This document shows, in pieces, positions 1 through 5,078 of a DNA stretch of 35,252 nucleotides. Position numbers and translations under genes: made by a program. The notes under the pieces were generated by a model that saw nothing but the letters and a program-made list of their open reading frames with translations, ran no database searches and was not told where the DNA came from. Positions within the stretch are counted from its first letter, which is position 1. Each line of letters opens with the position of its first letter. This stretch comes from Actinomycetes bacterium. GTDB lineage: Bacteria; Actinomycetota; Actinomycetes; Nanopelagicales; Nanopelagicaceae. The stretch lies in NCBI GenBank assembly GCA_025354785.1, contig JANXME010000127.1, positions 1 through 35,252 of the forward strand, read 5' to 3'.

Positions 1-269
1 CTAAACCGTTCGGGACAGAGCTTCCCGAAAATCAGTTTGAGGTTGAAACGCCTCTAGAAATGTTAGAGCCTAAAGAGTTCAAAGCGTCTGAAGTCTCTAA
101 GGAGACCAAGACATCTTTAGGGCAAAAGCCTAAAAAAAAACTTGATAGCATTAACATTAGGGATTTTAGGCATTCTTTTGTTAAGCCTAAAGAGCACTTA
201 ATTGGTCCTTTTGTTCGTCAAGGACTTTCAATGGTTTACGCACCGCCTGGCGTAGGGAAAACACATTTT
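1..269. repeat. Left copy of the terminal overlap (matches 34984-35252)
   Basis: Bases 1-269 align without gaps to 34984-35252. I count 13 substitutions (about 95% identity), all between positions 79 and 169; the outer stretches are identical. Both copies lie in the same reading frame of the primase-helicase gene and both stay open. This is what a circular or circularly permuted genome looks like when its contig ends overlap. The mismatches mean the two copies are different alleles rather than one physical duplicate. Confidence 0.9.
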
Positions 270-1076
270 GCCTTAGGGATAGCTTTTGCCGTATCGACCG
301 GCGGGAGTTTCCTTAAATGGAAGACTGAGAACATGGCGTCGGTTCTATACATCGATGGTGAGTTACCCGCACATATCCTTCAAGATAGGATAGCCCCTCT
401 TGTGGACGCTGTGAGCCACGATATGCCCATAAATTTTGAATTTATAACACCGGATAGGCAGGAAGAAGGGGTAATGCCAGATATTGCTACAATCGGGGGC
501 CAGGCGGCTTTAAAGGAACATGTGGATAGGGCTGATTTTATTGTTGTGGATAATATCAGTTCCTTGGTTAGGTCCGGCAAGGAAAATGAAGCAGAAAGTT
601 GGATACCCGTACAGGACTGGGCCTTAGGTCTTAGAAGAGCAGGTAAAAGCGTTTTGTTTGTCCACCATAGCGGTAAAGGTGAGGGGGCTAGCCCTAGGGG
701 TACCTCAAAGCGTGAAGACGTTATGGATTTAATTATCGGCCTTTCACATCCCGCAGGATGGGAGGCAGACAAGGGATGTGAGTTTGAGGTTAAGTTTAGA
801 AAGGCTCGAAATTTTCGAAACGCTGAAGAGATAAGAAGTTTTCAGGCAAAATACGTACACACTGAATTTAGTTCCCCTTCTTGGGAAGTCATCGGCATTG
901 ATGAAAGAAACTCTGATAAAATAGAACAGATGTCTAGAGACGGTGTGTCACAGAAAGACATTGCCGATGAGTTAGGTATCAGCAAGCAGTATGTTTCCAA
1001 GGTAGTTAAAAACCTTGGGTTCACACCGGGCAGCGCTAAGGGCAAAGGTCGCATTGATTCCGATAGCGATTTTTAG
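3..1076 (+). CDS. Primase-helicase, C-terminal part (RecA-like ATPase plus HTH); 5' end is at 34155
   Basis: The frame is open from the first codon of the window, so the ATG at 60 is not the true start. Joining across the overlap (34155-34983 then 1-1076) gives one 634-residue protein. This part holds a RepA/RecA-like hexameric helicase domain: Walker A APPGVGKTH just after base 240, a hydrophobic strand ending in VDN as the likely Walker B (near 545-555), and a later VHHSGKG segment typical of RepA-like ATPases. After the ATPase comes a helix-turn-helix (near 925-1010, with SQKDIADELGISKQYVSKVV) and a basic tail. The family unwinds DNA at phage and plasmid origins. The C-terminal HTH, followed within 10 bases by an iteron array, suggests that the protein binds its own origin, which is inference. 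The ATPase assignment is strong; target recognition is untested. Confidence 0.85.
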   Translation, partial: KPFGTELPENQFEVETPLEMLEPKEFKASEVSKETKTSLGQKPKKKLDSINIRDFRHSFVKPKEHLIGPFVRQGLSMVYAPPGVGKTHFALGIAFAVSTGGSFLKWKTENMASVLYIDGELPAHILQDRIAPLVDAVSHDMPINFEFITPDRQEEGVMPDIATIGGQAALKEHVDRADFIVVDNISSLVRSGKENEAESWIPVQDWALGLRRAGKSVLFVHHSGKGEGASPRGTSKREDVMDLIIGLSHPAGWEADKGCEFEVKFRKARNFRNAEEIRSFQAKYVHTEFSSPSWEVIGIDERNSDKIEQMSRDGVSQKDIADELGISKQYVSKVVKNLGFTPGSAKGKGRIDSDSDF

Positions 1077-1081
1077 GTCCG

Positions 1082-1321
1082 GTCAACCAATTTTAAAAAT
1101 CCGTAGTCAACCACTCTCTCTCTTAAGAGAGAGAGAGTTGGTTGACTGACTGTGAGAATCAGTCAACCAAGCTGGTTGACTCGGTTGACTCGCGCTTGTA
1201 AGTAATTGTTATTATTGGGAATGTTAGTCAACCACGTTGGTTGACTGGTTGACCAAACACTGTTTTTTCGAGTCAACCAAGCATCAAAAAAAGAGGGGGT
1301 TGGTTGACTGAGTTAGTTGAC
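1082..1321. repeat. Inverted iteron array GTCAACC / GGTTGAC, candidate replication origin
   Basis: Eleven exact copies of a 7-bp word lie in about 240 bases. GTCAACC starts at 1082, 1106, 1162, 1227 and 1272. Its complement GGTTGAC starts at 1140, 1174, 1183, 1239, 1247 and 1302. A degenerate AGTTGAC is at 1315. Most are arranged as facing pairs; two pairs have the identical plan AGTCAACCA-3 nt-TGGTTGACT (1161-1181 and 1226-1246). No long ORF crosses it. It lies between a helicase carrying an HTH and the small terminase gene. Known iteron origins have this form, but a packaging (pac/cos) site recognised by the small terminase, or an operator cluster, is also possible. Confidence 0.75.
1105..1147. 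other. Long hairpin within the iteron array
   Basis: An AGTCAACCA arm at 1105-1113 continues into an alternating CT run. This is followed directly by an AG run and TTGGTTGACT ending at 1147. The CT and AG runs meet at a perfect palindrome centred on CTTAAG (1122-1127). With a small bulge this can form a stem of about 20 bp, or a cruciform. There is no T-tract after it, so it does not look like an intrinsic terminator. Confidence 0.6.
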
Positions 1322-1536
1322 TGGGAGAGTGCCTTAATTTTGTTTTAAGGGTTTTTGACGGTTTTGGCGTTTGACCCTCGGCGCAAGGGCTAAAGGCAAT
1401 AGTTCTGCTAGTCTTTGGATTGAGAATCAAATAATGGGGCGTGATATGCCCAAAGATTAATTACGTCTTTTTGTCGCATATCATTCAATGACTTTTGGCA
1501 TACAAAGCATTCCCCCAATAGAGGCATTATTGCCCA
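1322..1536. other. Intergenic stretch with a long inverted repeat, function unknown
   Basis: I found no convincing gene here. TAGTCTTTGG (1409-1418) pairs with CCAAAGATTA (1450-1459) apart from one G-T position, enclosing a GGGC/GCCC alternative hairpin. A second small hairpin, CAATA/TATTG, lies just before the next ATG. This could be a structured RNA leader or part of a packaging site next to the terminase genes. I cannot tell which. Confidence 0.3.
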
Positions 1537-1743
1537 ATGGATAATGATCTAAATGCCTATATAACAAAGCAATTAAATAGCTATTCTAACTTAACTTTTT
1601 ATCAAAAGTTATTGTTAATTGGCTTACTAGAAATTAGAGATGAAATACATGAAGAAATTAAAGCGCAAGGGTTTAATTATTATGATATACGCGAAATCAA
1701 GGAACAAGATCCGTTTTATGCGTACTATCGTGATTTGACATAA
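1537..1743 (+). CDS. Small hypothetical protein upstream of the small terminase
   Basis: A 68-residue, Tyr- and Glu-rich, probably helical protein that I do not recognise. The middle (LTFYQKLLLIGLLEIRDEIHEE) reads as an amphipathic helix followed by an acidic region. No strong ribosome-binding site precedes the ATG; the nearest purine run is GAGG about 12 bases upstream. It lies 28 bases before the small terminase gene on the same strand, so the two may be co-transcribed. No membrane segment or metal-binding motif is visible. The position is compatible with a packaging accessory protein, but that is only position-based inference. Confidence 0.5.
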   Translation: MDNDLNAYITKQLNSYSNLTFYQKLLLIGLLEIRDEIHEEIKAQGFNYYDIREIKEQDPFYAYYRDLT

Positions 1744-1771
1744 GTCAATAAATCCACGCATTATTGGGAAT

Positions 1772-2245
1772 ATGGCTGGTCGGCCCACATCTCTCAACGA
1801 AAAATTAGGTAATCAAGTCTGTGCCCATATTGCTGATGGGCTTTCTTTGCGTCAAATAGAGAAGCTTGACGGGATGCCAGCCCGTACAACCATTAAAAAT
1901 TGGGTTACTCAGGCTAATTATGGTAATGAAACTTATCGGGCATTTCACGTCCAATACGCCCGCGCGTGTGAAATGCGTGCTGAAATTTGGGCAGAGGAGT
2001 TGCTCGAAATTGCTGATAATGGAACCAATGATATCATTGAAAAAGAGAATGATGATGGCTCGACCTATGAGGTGACAAACCACGATCATATTAATCGTTC
2101 TCGCCTAAGAGTTGATACGAGAAAATGGCTCTTATCAAAAGTGTTGCCTAAGGTTTATGGCGACAGGGTTCACCAGGAAATCACCGGTAAGGACGGCTCT
2201 GCATTTACGGCCGCTCTAAACATCACAATCGAAAAGAAAGGCTAA
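1772..2245 (+). CDS. terS: Terminase small subunit (Sf6/P22-like)
   Basis: 157 residues, the usual size for this family. The N-terminal 55 residues form a helix-turn-helix (GLSLRQIEKLDGMPARTTIKNW) that would recognise the packaging site. A helical oligomerisation region follows, containing AEELLEIADNGTND. A conserved C-terminal signature RLRVDTRKWLLSKVLPKVYGDRV is typical of Sf6 gp1-like small terminases. The protein recruits the large terminase to concatemeric DNA. The large terminase starts at the base after its stop codon, so the two are co-translated. The iteron array about 450 bases upstream is one candidate for its recognition site. Confidence 0.9.
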   Translation: MAGRPTSLNEKLGNQVCAHIADGLSLRQIEKLDGMPARTTIKNWVTQANYGNETYRAFHVQYARACEMRAEIWAEELLEIADNGTNDIIEKENDDGSTYEVTNHDHINRSRLRVDTRKWLLSKVLPKVYGDRVHQEITGKDGSAFTAALNITIEKKG

Positions 2246-4717
2246 GTGAATGGCTCAATTGATCTAAGGCTTCACCATAAGCAGGGACTAGCACTATTAA
2301 GTCATGCCACCGAATTAGGCTATGGCGGCGCGGCAGGCGGTGGAAAATCTCATCTTGGTCGAGGCTCTGCTATTTACTTTTCTCATGCCATACCCGGATT
2401 AAATACCTACCTATTTCGTAGAACTAATAATGAATTACAGAAGAATCATTTTGTTGGCCCAACATCGTTCCCTGCCTTGCTTCATCCTTGGACATCCTCG
2501 GGCTATGTAGAAATTGTTAAAAACGAGATTCGCTTTGCCAATGGTCCAGATAAAAAAGACCCATTTACTAATGGTTCAAAGATATTTGCATCGCATTGCC
2601 AACACGAAAAAGATGTCTTCAATTGGCTTGGCCCCGAGATGCATTATCTTATCATTGAGCAAGCCGAACAATTCACACCGTTTATGATCCAGATGCTTCG
2701 CGGTAGGAATCGAATACCTGAAGCGCTAAACATTCCTACAGAATTTAAAGCACTATTCCCTCGTTGCCTTTATACCTTTAATCCGGGGGGGGTGGGACAT
2801 GCTTTCTTTAAGTCTAAGTTTGTTAAAGCTTTAAAGCGTGATAACTCGGGAGTGTCAGAGATTGTCGAGCAACCAGACGATGAGGGTGGAAAGAAACGCC
2901 AATTCATTCAAGCTAAGCTTGATGATAATCCTTCTGTTAATCCGGTTGAGTACCGTAAAACTCTTCGAGGACTGCCTCCCCGAATGGCTAAGGCATTAGA
3001 AGAGGGAGACTTTGACCAGGTAGTAGGTGCATTCTTTCCTGAGATTGATAGAGCGCGACATTTTATTAAGCGCCATTTTGTCCCGCCCCATCTTATGAGG
3101 ATACAAGGTACCGATTGGGGCTCATGCGGTGAGGCAGATCCATTCTCTATCGGATGGTGGTATGTAAGTGACGGCACAATTAAAGCAATTAATAGCGTGA
3201 CTAATGACGTGTTTACTATTCCGAGAGGAGCTTTGGTTTGTTACCGCTCATGGTACGGTAGAGGATTACCTAAGGTAACTGCTTCTTTAGTGGGTAGAGG
3301 GATATTATCCAAAGAAAATGGCGAGCATGTAATGGTGCGCGTTGCGGGTGGAGATATCGACGAGAAGAAGGGGCATGGTGAGAGCTTACTAGAAATCTTT
3401 AGTCAGAATGGTGTCAATTACCAAAAGGCTGATAGAAGAAGACAACCCGGGCATATGCAGTTCAGGGAGCGTCTAGTTGGCAAGAACGATCGGCCTATGA
3501 TTTACTGGTTTGAAGACTTCGAAGTAGAGGTTGAAACTATCATGAATCTTCAACATGATTTACACGATCCAAACGATTGCACTCCTTTTGACGATCACTG
3601 TTTAGATGGGGACACCCTCATTGAAACAGATACAGGAATAAAAGCGATTAAGACAATGGTGGGCACGAGTGGCTTTGTTAGGAACCATCTTGGGCAGTTA
3701 GTTCCCTTTGAAAGGTGCAAATCTTACGGCATCGACGAAATGATAAAATTGACCTTCAGTGATGGAGCAACCATTACGTGCACTCCAGATCATAAGCTGA
3801 TGAATAGTAACGGTACGTGGGAAAAAGCTATTGATTTTATAGACCAAGAGCGATATGTTTACATACCATGCGACCAATCGTTATTTCAGAAAAATGTCAA
3901 GAGTTTGACGGAATTAGATACTATAAGATCGGTGCCTATTTTGCGCACTCCTATAGACATTATTCAGTCCGACTGCATCGGTCTGTGTGGCAATATCATA
4001 ACGGGGCAATACCGGATGGCATGCACATTCACCACAAGGATCATGACAGAGCTAATAACAAAATTGAGAACCTGGAGTGTCTCAGTGCGGGAGAGCATCA
4101 GTCATATCATGCAAATCTCCCAGATAGGATTGAGTACGGGCGAATGCAGATTGAGCGCATTCGCCCCCTTGCCGCCCAATGGCATAAAAGCGAGGCCGGA
4201 AGAGAGTGGGCGAAGAAGCATTATGACGAGAAAGTTCGAGATAAGCTTTTCCAGGATCGCGAAGTGGTATGCAGACAGTGCGGCGTTACATATACTGCGA
4301 GGTTTCATAATGCCGCATTTTGCTCCAATAAGTGCAAGTCAAAATGGAGAAGAGCCTCGGGTTGTGATGATGAGGTTCGAGCTTGCGTCACTTGTCAGCG
4401 AGAGTTTAAAACCAACAAGTACAGTGCAATTAAAACATGCGGCAAAGCGTGTGGCGCAAAAAGCCAATCAATTACCAAGGTGCGTCAGAATCGAGAGCGT
4501 TCAAAGGGGTGAGACGTTCTGCCTAGACACACCAAGCCCTCATTCTTTCCTACTCGCCAATGGAATAGTGGTTCACAATTGCTACGAACAGACACGTTAT
4601 GTTTGTATGTCTCGCCCTTGGATTGAAGACGAGCCGCAACAACCCATTGATACAGTTTATAAATACCAAAATCCAACAATAAATGACCTATGGCCAAGAC
4701 AACACACGAGGCGCTAA
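2246..4717 (+). CDS. terL: Terminase large subunit interrupted by an in-frame intein
   Basis: The 823-residue precursor is ATPase plus nuclease with an intein at residues 452-778. Splicing would leave a 496-residue terminase, a normal length. The GTG start follows the small terminase stop directly and has AGAAAGG upstream. The ATPase domain has Walker A GGAAGGGKS (residues 27-35) and a coupling motif FNPGGVGHAFFKSKF. The nuclease domain begins with RIQGTDWG and ends with the acidic motif FDDH-CYEQTRY, which is split by the intein between H451 and the Cys that follows after splicing. At the Walker B position (138-139) the sequence reads IIEQAEQF, so Glu-Gln replaces the usual Asp-Glu; whether another residue compensates is unknown. 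The gene overlaps the next small gene by 28 bases. Confidence 0.93.
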   Translation: MNGSIDLRLHHKQGLALLSHATELGYGGAAGGGKSHLGRGSAIYFSHAIPGLNTYLFRRTNNELQKNHFVGPTSFPALLHPWTSSGYVEIVKNEIRFANGPDKKDPFTNGSKIFASHCQHEKDVFNWLGPEMHYLIIEQAEQFTPFMIQMLRGRNRIPEALNIPTEFKALFPRCLYTFNPGGVGHAFFKSKFVKALKRDNSGVSEIVEQPDDEGGKKRQFIQAKLDDNPSVNPVEYRKTLRGLPPRMAKALEEGDFDQVVGAFFPEIDRARHFIKRHFVPPHLMRIQGTDWGSCGEADPFSIGWWYVSDGTIKAINSVTNDVFTIPRGALVCYRSWYGRGLPKVTASLVGRGILSKENGEHVMVRVAGGDIDEKKGHGESLLEIFSQNGVNYQKADRRRQPGHMQFRERLVGKNDRPMIYWFEDFEVEVETIMNLQHDLHDPNDCTPFDDHCLDGDTLIETDTGIKAIKTMVGTSGFVRNHLGQLVPFERCKSYGIDEMIKLTFSDGATITCTPDHKLMNSNGTWEKAIDFIDQERYVYIPCDQSLFQKNVKSLTELDTIRSVPILRTPIDIIQSDCIGLCGNIITGQYRMACTFTTRIMTELITKLRTWSVSVRESISHIMQISQIGLSTGECRLSAFAPLPPNGIKARPEESGRRSIMTRKFEISFSRIAKWYADSAALHILRGFIMPHFAPISASQNGEEPRVVMMRFELASLVSESLKPTSTVQLKHAAKRVAQKANQLPRCVRIESVQRGETFCLDTPSPHSFLLANGIVVHNCYEQTRYVCMSRPWIEDEPQQPIDTVYKYQNPTINDLWPRQHTRR
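3599..4579 (+). other. Class 1 intein in the terminase nuclease motif (327 residues)
   Basis: All residues expected for self-splicing are visible. Cys1 opens block A (CLDGDTLIETDTG). Block B carries T513-P-D-H516 in TCTPDHKL. Block F reads FCLDTPSPHSFLLANGIVV, followed by the terminal His-Asn and a +1 Cys. The recognisable splicing halves are about 90 residues at the N side and 35 at the C side, the size of a mini-intein. The roughly 200 residues between them do not look like a DOD or HNH endonuclease in this frame. They are the frame-shifted reading of the HNH gene at 3868-4512. Because the insertion splits an active-site motif, the terminase should be inactive until splicing. Confidence 0.9.
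3868..4512 (+). CDS. HNH homing endonuclease encoded out of frame inside the intein
   Basis: 214 residues in a frame shifted by one base relative to the terminase-intein frame. The HNH signature HIHHKDHDRANNKIENLECL lies at residues 53-72, with the second histidine pair at 55-56 and Asn at 64 and 69. Two zinc-finger-like Cys sets follow: C135/C138 with C152/C156, and C173/C176 with C191/C195, giving C-terminal zinc ribbons of a kind seen in phage homing nucleases. The frame opens at 3835 and the first ATG is 3868; no strong Shine-Dalgarno is visible, so it may be translated by internal initiation or frameshifting. It appears intact. The family makes a double-strand break at intein-free alleles and so spreads the intein. 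Expression route and target are inference. Confidence 0.88.
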   Translation: MRPIVISEKCQEFDGIRYYKIGAYFAHSYRHYSVRLHRSVWQYHNGAIPDGMHIHHKDHDRANNKIENLECLSAGEHQSYHANLPDRIEYGRMQIERIRPLAAQWHKSEAGREWAKKHYDEKVRDKLFQDREVVCRQCGVTYTARFHNAAFCSNKCKSKWRRASGCDDEVRACVTCQREFKTNKYSAIKTCGKACGAKSQSITKVRQNRERSKG

Positions 4718-4863
4718 TCAATATTAGTAATAAGGAATTAAGGGCTAGGATTCGAGCGCTCATAGAGAGTAAGCATAAGGATATTACTTGGAAGGATGCT
4801 AGGAAACTCTATACTCACCTATGGAAAGCTGCCAAACTCAAGCAAATAACGGAGTTTAATTGA
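4690..4863 (+). CDS. Small basic helical protein after the large terminase
   Basis: 57 residues from an ATG inside the last codons of the large terminase to a TGA at 4861-4863. It overlaps the terminase by 28 bases, and the next gene starts inside its stop codon. The composition is Lys/Arg/Ala-rich and helical (ISNKELRARIRALIESKHKD), ending in a Trp-containing segment (TWKDARKLYTHLWKAAKLKQ). It has no recognisable family. The tight overlaps on both sides and the helix-forming composition support a real gene. A DNA-binding or packaging-accessory role is possible but not shown by any motif. Confidence 0.6.
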   Translation: MAKTTHEALINISNKELRARIRALIESKHKDITWKDARKLYTHLWKAAKLKQITEFN

Positions 4864-5078
4864 CAAATCCAGTTCATTACGGCTTTACTTGTGACGCTTG
4901 CCAAGCTGTAAGTGTCCCTGACAGTGAACGTACTTGGATTGATAACGCCGTTATAGATGAGAACGGGGAAACAATGGATGCGTGCTTGTGTCTTACTTGT
5001 CGAGGTAAGTATGAGCAAAGCCCCTGTGACAAAGAGACCGATTTTAGAACGTGGTTAAAAGAATTCAATGGTAAGTGA
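4860..5078 (+). CDS. Small zinc-finger-like protein
   Basis: 72 residues. The start is a TTG overlapping the previous TGA (TTGA) and is supported by GGAG six bases upstream. Two CxxC pairs (CDAC near residue 11 and CLTC near 43) with a further Cys upstream of the second pair suggest a single zinc-bound treble-clef or ribbon. The C-terminal CDKETDFRTWLKEFNGK is helical. It overlaps the portal gene start by 11 bases, so the terminase-to-portal block is one translationally coupled operon. I do not recognise the family. It could be a minor DNA-binding or host-directed protein. Confidence 0.65.
   Translation: MTNPVHYGFTCDACQAVSVPDSERTWIDNAVIDENGETMDACLCLTCRGKYEQSPCDKETDFRTWLKEFNGK

Noticed and set aside
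1-269. Long terminal repeats of a transposon or prophage att sites
   Set aside because: The repeat is at the contig ends only, lies inside one coding gene that becomes continuous when joined, and has no transposase or integrase nearby.
1082-1321. A CRISPR-like array
   Set aside because: The repeated word is only 7-9 bases, occurs in both orientations with variable spacing, and has no spacers of uniform length and no cas genes nearby.
3599-4579. That the nested nuclease arises from sequencing frameshifts in an ordinary in-frame HNH intein
   Set aside because: Two compensating errors would be needed, yet the terminase frame has no stop codon throughout 981 bases and both splice-junction motifs are in the same frame. 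Independent resequencing would still be useful.
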